24,678 nucleotides of DNA from JBICHM01 sp043101835 (GTDB lineage: Bacteria > Planctomycetota > Phycisphaerae > Phycisphaerales > UBA1924), in NCBI GenBank assembly GCA_043101835.1, contig JBICHM010000189.1, forward strand, positions 1 to 24,678, given 5' to 3'. Within the stretch, counting starts at the first letter, position 1. Every line of letters begins with the position of its first letter. Shown here piece after piece: positions 7,402 through 14,780 of this stretch. Under the pieces are notes generated by a model, which did not search any database, was not told the DNA's origin, and saw nothing but the letters and a program-made list of their open reading frames with translations. A program made the translations under genes and the position numbers.

Positions 7402-8636
7402 AGGCGCGTCCTGATCCATCCCCGCCACAGCGGCCGGCGCAGCGGCCCGAGGCGGCGCGACGCCTTCAGGAACCACGCGCGGTAGTACGCGAAGTTGACC
7501 AGGTCCGCCCAGTGCAGGAGCAGCGATGTCATCATCGCGCTCCGGCCCGGCTTCGCCACGACGATGCGCCGCAGCGGGAACTCCTCCCCGCCGTGCTTGA
7601 CCTTGTACTCGTAGTGCCCCGGCCCCGCCTCGATCGTGCGCACGCCTTCGCCGATCAGCGCCTCGATCATCTTCACGAGCCCGACGCGCCCGAGGCCGAA
7701 CTTGTCGAACTCCGGCCCCGCCTCGCGCGCCGGCAGGCGCCAGCAGCAGACGCCGCCGAAGACCAGCGAATACTGCATCGAGAGCGTCGCGCCATCGGCG
7801 ATGAGTTCGTGGAATCGCACCCCGTCAGCCGGCGCGAGCGCCGCGACGACATCCCGGTTGAAGGCCTCGCTCTTTGGCCAATCGCCGAAGTGACCGAGGC
7901 GCCCGTCGGCCTGCCACTGGCCCTGGTGCATTGTGACGAACGCATCGAAGTGCGCCTGCGCCTCGGAGCCGCGGACGACGCGATCGCCGAACTCGAAGCG
8001 CTTCGAGAGCTGGTTGACGTCCCGCCGGTAGTTGCCGCGCTGCCGCTTCTCGAGGTTTGCCAGATACGCATCGAACGAATCCGGCAGGCGAAAGAGCGTG
8101 TGCGTGCCGACATCGTCGTTGCGCACGACCGACAGGCCATCGTCTTCAGCCGCGACGAGCGCCGCGTCCCCCGCGGGGCTTGCGCCAGACATCGGCGAGA
8201 GGCTCACACAGTCGAACCGTTCGTGCTCGCGCAGCCACGCCAGGGCGCCCGCCATCGCGCGCGCTTCAAAGCCCGGCTCGATCGGCGGCGTCAGCACGGG
8301 AATCGTCGAATCCGCCCCCATCCAGCGCACCACGCGCACCGGCAGCACACCCGCCCACAACCGGCCGACGCAGAGCGGCAACGCCGCGACGATGCGCTCG
8401 CCGGCGCGGACGAGGAGGAGCGCCGGCCGCCTGCCGCGCCCGTAGTGGCGCCACCACGCGCGCAGCCAGGCGCGCGTGAAGTACACCTCCGTGCCGACCG
8501 ATCGCGCGCAATCGCCAACGAACGCGTCCCACGCGTCGGGCAGCGCCTCGACCGAGTCGAGCCGCTCGACGCGCAGTACGGGCGCTCCGCCGTCGCGCGT
8601 CTGGTCGCGCACGGCCTCGGCCACGGTCCGGCTCAC
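7398..8636 (-). CDS. CelD/BcsL-type GNAT acyltransferase (Acetyltransf_6)
   Basis: A 412-residue protein with the architecture of the CelD/BcsL family: a first GNAT-like half with YFTRAWLRAWWRHYG and PALLLVRAGERIVAALPL, and a second half with LEKRQRGNYRRDVNQLSKRF, the typical basic segment before the acetyltransferase core, then FHELIADGATLSMQYSLVFG and IEAGPGHYEYKVKHGGEE, the conserved end in which an aromatic-K-x-x-x-G block closes the fold. Relatives sit in cellulose, capsule and exosortase-linked clusters and are thought to acylate sugars or amino sugars; few have proven substrates. The position next to the aminotransferase suggests N-acylation of its product (inference). The GTG start overlaps the previous stop by 4 bases. 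Confidence 0.85.
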   Translation of the reverse strand: MSRTVAEAVRDQTRDGGAPVLRVERLDSVEALPDAWDAFVGDCARSVGTEVYFTRAWLRAWWRHYGRGRRPALLLVRAGERIVAALPLCVGRLWAGVLPVRVVRWMGADSTIPVLTPPIEPGFEARAMAGALAWLREHERFDCVSLSPMSGASPAGDAALVAAEDDGLSVVRNDDVGTHTLFRLPDSFDAYLANLEKRQRGNYRRDVNQLSKRFEFGDRVVRGSEAQAHFDAFVTMHQGQWQADGRLGHFGDWPKSEAFNRDVVAALAPADGVRFHELIADGATLSMQYSLVFGGVCCWRLPAREAGPEFDKFGLGRVGLVKMIEALIGEGVRTIEAGPGHYEYKVKHGGEEFPLRRIVVAKPGRSAMMTSLLLHWADLVNFAYYRAWFLKASRRLGPLRRPLWRGWIRTRL

Positions 8637-9358
8637 TTCGCCTGCTCGTCCTTCCGGAAGATCATCACGGTCCGTGCGAAGCACCCCGCGACGCCGGCCT
8701 CACGCCACCGGCGGCGCCAGTCGTCGGTCATGACCCGATCGAACGCGAAGCCGCGCGCCCCGAACTTCTCAATCCAGTAGTCATTCGGCTGCTCGTTCAC
8801 GTGGTCGGTGCCGCCGGACCCCGGCGTCGCCGCCGTGAGAACGACCGTATCCGCGCTCCCGGCGAGCAGATCGCAGAAGCGGTCTGCGCACGACGCCGGC
8901 AGGTGCTCGGCCACCTCGGTCGAGATCGCGACCTCCGCGCGCCAGCCGAGCGGCTCATCGGCCTCGATGTCGAACTTCTCGACCTCGAGCCCGCGTCCGC
9001 GGCAGCGCTCGATCCCGGCCGCCGCGTACTCGAGGCCCCTGCCCGGCACGCCCCGTTCACGGAGCGCCGCGAGCAGCCCGCCCGAGCCGCAGCCGACATC
9101 GATGACCGACGCCGGCGCGAGATCGCGCACGATCGCTTCGGACATCGCCTCGGCGCTGGCCGCCATCGCCGGCTCGATGATGTGCTCGTAGTACTCCGCG
9201 TCGTACACCTCATCGTGCTCGGCGCCGCGCTCGAGCGACCGGAGCGCGCGGGTGCGCAGCGTCTTGATCGGCGCAGGCGTCGCGATCCAGATCGCGCGGC
9301 GCACCCGCTGCGGCGCGACGCGGCTCCAGACTCCCTTGCAAGTGCGGTACACCGACAT
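8633..9358 (-). CDS. Class I SAM-dependent methyltransferase
   Basis: A 241-residue methyltransferase, third of the operon. A basic N-terminal region is followed by a Y-D-A-E-Y-Y segment, motif I SVIDVGCGSGGLLAALRERG, a GRGLEYAAAGIERCRGRG stretch with the ribose-binding acid, and EVAISTEVAEHLPASCADRF, the common post-I motif with E-x-x-E-H. The C-terminal half carries TAATPGSGGTDHVNEQPNDY, a pattern frequent in methyltransferases of sugar and small-molecule clusters where H and N-E-Q contact the acceptor. Likely role: O- or N-methylation of a repeat-unit sugar. The ATG lies 5 bases after the glycosyltransferase stop with no strong ribosome site, so coupling to the upstream gene is likely. Confidence 0.85.
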   Translation of the reverse strand: MSVYRTCKGVWSRVAPQRVRRAIWIATPAPIKTLRTRALRSLERGAEHDEVYDAEYYEHIIEPAMAASAEAMSEAIVRDLAPASVIDVGCGSGGLLAALRERGVPGRGLEYAAAGIERCRGRGLEVEKFDIEADEPLGWRAEVAISTEVAEHLPASCADRFCDLLAGSADTVVLTAATPGSGGTDHVNEQPNDYWIEKFGARGFAFDRVMTDDWRRRWREAGVAGCFARTVMIFRKDEQAK

Positions 9359-9363
9359 GCCGA

Positions 9364-10554
9364 TCAGCCCCCCGCCGCCTCGGCGCCCCGACGCGCCGCG
9401 ACGGCTCGCTCGTAGACGCCCTTGACGCGCTTCGACGCCGATTCCCAGGTCAACTCGTCCACCGTCGCGAGGCTCGTTTCACGAATGCGCCGGCGCAGGT
9501 CGTGGTCGCGCTCCAGCAGCGTCATGTGCTCGGCCAGCGCATCGATGTCGCGCGCATGGTGGAGCAGGCCGGTCTCGTTGTGCTCGCACGGCGCGCCCGT
9601 CGCGTCGGAGACCAGCAGCACGCAGCCGCACGCCCTGGCCTCGTAGGTCACCAGCGCGCTGCCCTCCTCGATCGAGGAGAGCACCAGCGCGTGGCTGCGG
9701 CACATCACGCCGGGCACATCCGAAACGAACCCGAGCTCCTCGACGCTCGGATGATCGAGCAGATCCGCAATCGCCTCGCGATACCCCGGGATGAACGAGC
9801 CGGCGATCAGGAACTTCCCGCGCTCGCAGACACCGGACTTCCGCCACGCCTCGAGCGCGAAATGCAGCCCCTTGCGCGGCTCGCACCGCCCGACGAAGGC
9901 CACGGTGAACGGGTCCTCGTCCGACACCGTGCGCTTGCGCGCAAGGAACCGGCTCGGGTCGCAGCCGTACTGCGTCCGCCCGATCGACGCCTCGTCGAAG
10001 CCTCGGTCGAGGAAGGTCTTCGCGACGAAGGGCGAGGGGCACATGAGCTTGTCCGCCAGCGCATACTCGGCCTCCTCGCGCGCGAGCCGGCGCTCATTGA
10101 AGGCGTGCGAGTGCGTCGGCGGCAGCGTGAGGCCGAGCCGGCGCACCTCCTCGCCGACGACCTCGTAGGCGAAGCGGGTGTGCGTGTTCGGTCGCTCGAG
10201 CGCCGTCGCAACGCCGTGCTTGTGCGCTGTCTGAAAGGTCTTCAGCGAGGCGAGGGGCCATCCGTGGACGAGGTCGAAGGCGCTGCGCCGGCGCGCCAGG
10301 GCGCGCGACACGCGGAAGTCGTGCAGCCGGATCGCCCGGTCGAGCCCGATCGCGCTGTACGGCACACGCACGCCGAGCGGCTTGAGCGTCTCGACGACCC
10401 GCGCCGCGCCGTCGATCGCGCGCTCGCAGGACCCGCAGTGCACGGTCACCTCGACACCCTGCGCGATGAGCCCCATCGCCTGGTGCCAGGCGATCGACTC
10501 GATGCCCGGCAGGCCGAGACGCCCGGGGAAGCTGTAAAGCACGCGGAGACTCAT
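9364..10554 (-). CDS. GT4-family glycosyltransferase
   Basis: A 396-residue GT-B glycosyltransferase. The N-terminal acceptor domain starts MSLRVLYSFPGRLGLPGIES, leading to FDLVHGWPLASL. The C-terminal donor domain has FTVAFVGRCEPRKGLHFALE (the G-R-x-x-x-x-K-G phosphate-binding loop), KFLIAGSFIPGY, VEELGFVSDVPGVM, and the GT4 EX7E motif in EEGSALVTYEARACGC, whose acids hold the donor sugar. All landmarks are intact, so it should be an active retaining glycosyltransferase acting at the cytoplasmic face of the membrane on the growing lipid-linked oligosaccharide. Donor and linkage unknown. The ATG overlaps the GT2 stop as ATGA. Confidence 0.9.
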   Translation of the reverse strand: MSLRVLYSFPGRLGLPGIESIAWHQAMGLIAQGVEVTVHCGSCERAIDGAARVVETLKPLGVRVPYSAIGLDRAIRLHDFRVSRALARRRSAFDLVHGWPLASLKTFQTAHKHGVATALERPNTHTRFAYEVVGEEVRRLGLTLPPTHSHAFNERRLAREEAEYALADKLMCPSPFVAKTFLDRGFDEASIGRTQYGCDPSRFLARKRTVSDEDPFTVAFVGRCEPRKGLHFALEAWRKSGVCERGKFLIAGSFIPGYREAIADLLDHPSVEELGFVSDVPGVMCRSHALVLSSIEEGSALVTYEARACGCVLLVSDATGAPCEHNETGLLHHARDIDALAEHMTLLERDHDLRRRIRETSLATVDELTWESASKRVKGVYERAVAARRGAEAAGG

Positions 10555-11516
10555 GCCGGCTCGGCTCCGAAGAGGTGGAATCGGGCAGCGGCCCAGGCGA
10601 GGCGCGCCCGGGCGACGGTCTCGGTCCCGCGCGTCACCGCGCCCACGAGGCCGAAGACCACCCCGCGCGCGAGCATCGAGCCCAGCAGCACGCACCGGGC
10701 GCCGAGGCCGCCGAGGAACCCGCCGTGCTTCCGCGCGTAGATCATCTTGCTCTTCTGGAGCTGCACATACATGCGGGGCTTGATCTGGCTCGTGCTCTTC
10801 CCGCCGCCCTCGAGGTGCAGGATCTTCGCGACCGGCGTGAAGACGCAGCGCCTGCCCGCGGCGCGGATGCGCCGGCACCAGTCCGCCTCCTCCGAATAGA
10901 CGAAGAACGCGTCGTCCAGCGGGCCGACCGTCTCGACGACGGCGCGCGGCACGAGCATGAACATCCCGCTGACCACATCCACATCGCGCTCCGTCGTTCG
11001 ATCCCACCACGAATACTCGGGCCGCCCGAAGAACCGCGACCCGCCGAAACGCCGGTGCAGACCCGTCTCGATCAGCAGCAGGTTCAGCGGCCCCGGGTCG
11101 CTGAAGCAGGTCCGCTGGATCGTCGACTCGTCTTCCCACACCTGGCAGCCGGCGCACCCGACATCGGGACGATCATCGCACCATGCGAGCATGGTGTCGA
11201 TGGCGCCGTCGAGAATCACCGTGTCAGGATTCAGCAAGAGGATGTAGCGTCCGCTCGCAACTTCAATGCCCTGGTTGTTCGCCGCCGCGAACCCGCGATT
11301 GTCTTCGTTGGCGATGCAGACCGCATCCGGAAACTCCTCGCGCACCATCGCGACCGAGTCGTCGCGGCTCGCGTTGTCGACCACGATCACCTCGTGGCTG
11401 CGACGCGTCTCGCTTGCGATCGACCGCAGGCAGCCGCGCAGCAGGTCCTTCGCGTTCCAGTTCACGATGACGATCGAGACGTCGATCGCGCCGCCGTGTG
11501 CGTCGTCAGCGCTCAT
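10551..11516 (-). CDS. GT2-family glycosyltransferase (WbbL-like)
   Basis: A 321-residue GT-A enzyme. It begins with VSIVIVNWNAKDLLRGCLRS, typical of the WbbL/RfbN subgroup, followed by VIVVDNASRDDSV, NEDNRGFAAANNQGI and ILLLNPDTVI, the D-x-D-equivalent metal/UDP site (N-P-D). The acceptor end carries DVVSGMFMLVPR and DDAFFVYSEEADWCRRI, whose E-E-A-D supplies the catalytic base region. A moderately hydrophobic C-terminal segment may associate with the membrane. Many close relatives are rhamnosyltransferases using dTDP-rhamnose; an RmlC-like gene lies at the far end of the operon, but the donor here is not proven. The ATG start at 11516 overlaps the polymerase stop as ATGA; the open frame continues upstream only as a shadow of that gene. 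Confidence 0.92.
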   Translation of the reverse strand: MSADDAHGGAIDVSIVIVNWNAKDLLRGCLRSIASETRRSHEVIVVDNASRDDSVAMVREEFPDAVCIANEDNRGFAAANNQGIEVASGRYILLLNPDTVILDGAIDTMLAWCDDRPDVGCAGCQVWEDESTIQRTCFSDPGPLNLLLIETGLHRRFGGSRFFGRPEYSWWDRTTERDVDVVSGMFMLVPRAVVETVGPLDDAFFVYSEEADWCRRIRAAGRRCVFTPVAKILHLEGGGKSTSQIKPRMYVQLQKSKMIYARKHGGFLGGLGARCVLLGSMLARGVVFGLVGAVTRGTETVARARLAWAAARFHLFGAEPA

Positions 11517-12880
11517 GCGTTCTGCCTCGCGGCGGGGGTGGGCTCGACGGCGGCGCCGCGCGTCCGCTGCGGGCGACGGCGCGGCCTTCGCGCCGGCGCG
11601 GGCGCGCCCTGACGCACCGGCGCGTCCTGCACCATCACCCCCATCAGCATGTACGACATCAGCAGCACCGGGCCGAAGAGGCCGACCGACATCTCCGCCG
11701 TCGAGATCGCCAGGAAGCACGCCGCCAGCGCGAACCCGCACGACGACCACGGCTCGCGACCCACCGAGCCCATGCGGATCGCGTCGCGGATCGCCAGGAA
11801 CTTCGCGCCGAGATACAGCCCGAGTCCGAGGAACCCGCCGCGCACGGCGATGATCACGTAGTTGTTCACAATGTCCACGTGGTTGCGCCCGTCAAGCTGC
11901 CGGCCCCAGTGGTCGAGCGGGCGCGTGCCCGTGCCGGCAAACCACCACTCGCTCCAGTTCGCCGCGGCCACCTCGAGCAGACGCGACCGATACCAGCCGG
12001 TGCCCTTGTTCAGCGCGAGGTAGTCGATCAGATCCCAGAAGTGCCGGTTCGAGGCGAACTCCGCGAAGATCGCGACAACCGCCGCGGTCATCGCCGCGGG
12101 CTTCACGAGACTCCGCATGTAGTGGAACGAGTTGAGGATGAAGGTGAGCATCAGCGCGATGTACGGCCCGCTGGAGAGGCTCGAGAACGCGCCGAGGATC
12201 GCCATGCCCAGCCCGGGAATCCAACCAAGCCAGGTGTTCGCGAACTTGCGCAGCGCGAAGATCATGCCGACCAGCGCGGTCATCGCCATGCCGAAGTAGA
12301 TCGCGTGCCCCGTGCTGCCCTGCGCGCGGAGCATGCCCAGGCGGAAGTCCGGCGGCTTGATGAACCACGCCTCCCACGAGCCGTAACGCTCCAGGATCTG
12401 GTACGGCGATCGCGTCGTCAGCGCCTCCGTTGCGCCGAAGGCGCCCATCCACAGGCCCGCCACGACCAGCGGCGGCAGCATCGCCTTGAAATCCGCCGCC
12501 GTCCGCACCGCGAAGCGTGCGGCGAAGTACATCAGCACCGTGTCGAAGAACGAGCCGATCAGGAACGTGATCTGCGCCTGGTCCGCCTTCGTGATGAAGG
12601 CGGCGATCAGAATCCACGCCCAGCCGAAGAACACGCAGGAATCGACGCTGCGCCAGCGAAACGGCGGGCCGTGCGGCGTCGCCGCCGCCCGGAGCAGGAG
12701 CGCCATCGCCGCGATTCGCGGCGCCGACATCTGCGCCGGCCCCACCGGCACGCGCAGGTACTCCGGCCAGATCAGCGCCGCGGCGATGATCACGCCGATG
12801 CCCCGACCCGTCGGGCCGAACATCATCGCGACGCACAGCAGCAGCGCGATGACCCCCGTGACCGGCGTCATCGCATTCAC
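11513..12880 (-). CDS. O-antigen polymerase/ligase-like membrane protein (Wzy type)
   Basis: A 455-residue polytopic membrane protein with about ten hydrophobic segments, such as VIALLLCVAMMF near the N-terminus, AMTALVGMIFAL in the middle and VGLFGPVLLMSYMLMG near the end. It has the large polar loop of the O-antigen ligase/polymerase family after the central helices, roughly residues 290-350, containing NRHFWDLIDYLAL, WYRSRLLEV and GRNHVDIVNNYVIIAVRGG. The H-x-D-x-V-N-N-Y segment matches the usual loop motif with the catalytic-type histidine. With a flippase in the same operon, polymerisation of lipid-linked repeats in the periplasm is more likely than LPS ligation. The C-terminal 35 residues are a basic Arg/Pro-rich cytosolic tail. 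The GTG start overlaps the upstream stop (GTGA). Confidence 0.83.
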   Translation of the reverse strand: MNAMTPVTGVIALLLCVAMMFGPTGRGIGVIIAAALIWPEYLRVPVGPAQMSAPRIAAMALLLRAAATPHGPPFRWRSVDSCVFFGWAWILIAAFITKADQAQITFLIGSFFDTVLMYFAARFAVRTAADFKAMLPPLVVAGLWMGAFGATEALTTRSPYQILERYGSWEAWFIKPPDFRLGMLRAQGSTGHAIYFGMAMTALVGMIFALRKFANTWLGWIPGLGMAILGAFSSLSSGPYIALMLTFILNSFHYMRSLVKPAAMTAAVVAIFAEFASNRHFWDLIDYLALNKGTGWYRSRLLEVAAANWSEWWFAGTGTRPLDHWGRQLDGRNHVDIVNNYVIIAVRGGFLGLGLYLGAKFLAIRDAIRMGSVGREPWSSCGFALAACFLAISTAEMSVGLFGPVLLMSYMLMGVMVQDAPVRQGAPAPARRPRRRPQRTRGAAVEPTPAARQNA

Positions 12881-13938
12881 GACGGCGCGCCCCCCGCCGC
12901 GCGACGCGACTTGAGACGCTTCGCCGCCTTGTACGCCCGCTCCGCCGCGGCGGTTACGGCGCCGCGCACACCCTCAGGACGCAGTTCGTACGGCCCCGGC
13001 GCCGACACCTCCGGTCCGCCCATCCCTTTCTTGAATCGGTAGACGCCCGGATTGCCGTCAGCGTCCACGCCGCCAAGGTCGTACCAGTCGCACCCCGCTG
13101 CCTTGCCGGCAAGCAGGAACGCCCATTGCACGAGATACGCCGCCTTCGTCTTGCGCCCGACATCGTTCGCGGCGCCGAGGATGTACACACACGTATCGCC
13201 CGCGATGTGCCCGACGTGCCCCGCCGCAAGCTCGCCATCGGCCTCGACCAGCGTCACGACGAAGCGCTCGCTCGGGTCCAGGTGCGGCTGCAAGGCCGCA
13301 TAGAAATCGCAATCGAGATCCGTCTCGAATCCCTTGCGATCCAGCAGATCCTCGAAGAGCGAGGCGAAGCGCGCGAACCGCTCCGGCTCGTCGCCGATCG
13401 TCACCGTCAGATCGTTCCGCTCGCTGGCGTTCAGGCAGTTCCGCCACTTCTGCGCCAGCGACTTGCGGATCGCCTCCTCCTCGGGCCGGATGTCCACCAC
13501 CATCGTCCGGTAGGGGCGAGCCTCATCGGTCGGGTGAAAGCCGGCGCGCTCAAAGGCCTGCGCCTGACTTGCCGTCCAGTCCGCATCACCGATGTGCGGC
13601 AGCACGCGCAGCGTCAGCCCCCGCTCGCGCACATACCGCTCGCGAAGCGACCCGAGCGCCGCGTCGAGACGCGACCGGGCCGCGTCGCCGGCATCACCCC
13701 TGCGCACGAGCGGCGCTCCGGTGATGTACGCCACCCCGCCCACGAGCGGCGCCTGCTTCACGCGCACATCCGCCAGCGCGACCACTTCGCCGCCGTTCTC
13801 AATCGCCACGTGCTCGCTGACGGCGCCCACGCGCTCCGCGCACGCCTCGCCGAACGCCCACGCCTGGCGGTAGTTCCGGTCGCGGAACGCCTGCACTAGG
13901 CGGATCCACTCGTCGCGCTCGATGCGCCGCACGCTCAC
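12877..13938 (-). CDS. FemAB-like aminoacyl/acyl transferase (peptidoglycan-bridge-type fold)
   Basis: A 353-residue double-GNAT protein. The N-terminal half starts with a Y-R-Q-A-W-A-F-G segment similar to FemX N-termini, then GVAYITGAPLVRR. The second half has IRKSLAQKWRNCLNASERND (the basic Acetyltransf_6 segment), LFEDLLDRKGF, VVTLVEADGELAAGHVGHI, and the characteristic end WYDLGGVDADGNPGVYRFKK followed by G-M-G-G, very close to the Y-D-L-G-G-x-x-x-x-x-x-G-x-Y-x-F-K-x-G-F-G-G of FemABX. FemABX enzymes transfer amino acids from aminoacyl-tRNA to lipid II; FemAB relatives in exopolysaccharide loci are thought to modify polysaccharide, with unknown donor. A terminal Lys/Arg-rich stretch follows. 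The GTG start overlaps the deacetylase stop by 4 bases. Confidence 0.87.
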   Translation of the reverse strand: MSVRRIERDEWIRLVQAFRDRNYRQAWAFGEACAERVGAVSEHVAIENGGEVVALADVRVKQAPLVGGVAYITGAPLVRRGDAGDAARSRLDAALGSLRERYVRERGLTLRVLPHIGDADWTASQAQAFERAGFHPTDEARPYRTMVVDIRPEEEAIRKSLAQKWRNCLNASERNDLTVTIGDEPERFARFASLFEDLLDRKGFETDLDCDFYAALQPHLDPSERFVVTLVEADGELAAGHVGHIAGDTCVYILGAANDVGRKTKAAYLVQWAFLLAGKAAGCDWYDLGGVDADGNPGVYRFKKGMGGPEVSAPGPYELRPEGVRGAVTAAAERAYKAAKRLKSRRAAGGAPS

Positions 13939-14780
13939 GCCGCGGCCTCCCGCGCCGGCGCGGTCGGCGCTTCACCGCGCGACTTCATGCGGCGCACGAG
14001 GCGCCGAAGCCCGTCCAGCCACCCGTACGCGCCGTCGCAGGTCAGGAAGAACTCGAGGCCCCACATATCCGGATCCGCGCTGCACCGCCCGACGACCCCC
14101 CCCGGCAGGCGTCCGGGATGCGCGATCGGATCGAGCGTATACACGTGCCCGTACCCGGCGCCGTGGGCCGCACGCACCACGCGATCGTCGTAGTCGCCGT
14201 GCGGGAACGCCAACTCCGTCACCGGCGAGCCAACGATCCGTTCGAGCGCTTCGCGTGAGCCGGCCAGTTCCTCCCGCAGCGCATTGTCGTCGAGCCTCGT
14301 CAGCATCGGATGCGTGCGCGTGTGCGAACCGATCCGAACCAGATCACCCGAGCACGACGCAACCTGCTCGGCCGTCATCGTGACCTCGCCCGCCTCTGGG
14401 TGCCCCTCGGGCATCGCCCAACGCGGCGTCGCGCCGAGGTTCTCGCTCACCGCAAAGACCGTCGCGGGGGCGTTCAGCTCCTTCAGCGCCGGCAGCGCGT
14501 TGGTCAGCAGATTCGCGAACGCATCGTCAAAGGTCAGGCACACGCGCTGGCGCCCGAGCATGGATTCGGCCGCCTCGATATCCCACGACCCCACCGCGCG
14601 CTTCGCGATCCGCCTCGCCTGGCGCCGGAACCGCGCCGCCTGTTCGTCGCGCACGCCGTGGTAGCAGAGCACCACCACGCGCCCGCGCCCGAGGCGCCCG
14701 CCGAGGGTCAGCGCCCACCAGCAGCACGCGCCGGCGAGGTAGGCCAGACGCACCGCGATGCCCCGCTTCGCGTAGCTCAC
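13935..14780 (-). CDS. Polysaccharide deacetylase, NodB/PgaB-like
   Basis: A 281-residue CE4 deacetylase, second of the operon. Residues 8-28 are hydrophobic and may anchor it, VVVLCYHGV (35-43) is the usual lead-in of PgaB/IcaB-like enzymes, LTFDDAFANLL supplies D85 and D86 (motif 1), GSHTRTHPML supplies metal-binding H153 and H157 (motif 2), and ELAFPHGDYDD is the motif-3 equivalent with the PxG turn. The C-terminal motifs are weaker than in the deacetylase near 4.4 kb, so this belongs to a different CE4 branch. It should remove N-acetyl groups from a hexosamine in the polymer or precursor. The GTG start overlaps the previous stop as GTGA; an upstream extension would lie inside the FrhB-like gene. 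Confidence 0.9.
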   Translation of the reverse strand: MSYAKRGIAVRLAYLAGACCWWALTLGGRLGRGRVVVLCYHGVRDEQAARFRRQARRIAKRAVGSWDIEAAESMLGRQRVCLTFDDAFANLLTNALPALKELNAPATVFAVSENLGATPRWAMPEGHPEAGEVTMTAEQVASCSGDLVRIGSHTRTHPMLTRLDDNALREELAGSREALERIVGSPVTELAFPHGDYDDRVVRAAHGAGYGHVYTLDPIAHPGRLPGGVVGRCSADPDMWGLEFFLTCDGAYGWLDGLRRLVRRMKSRGEAPTAPAREAAA

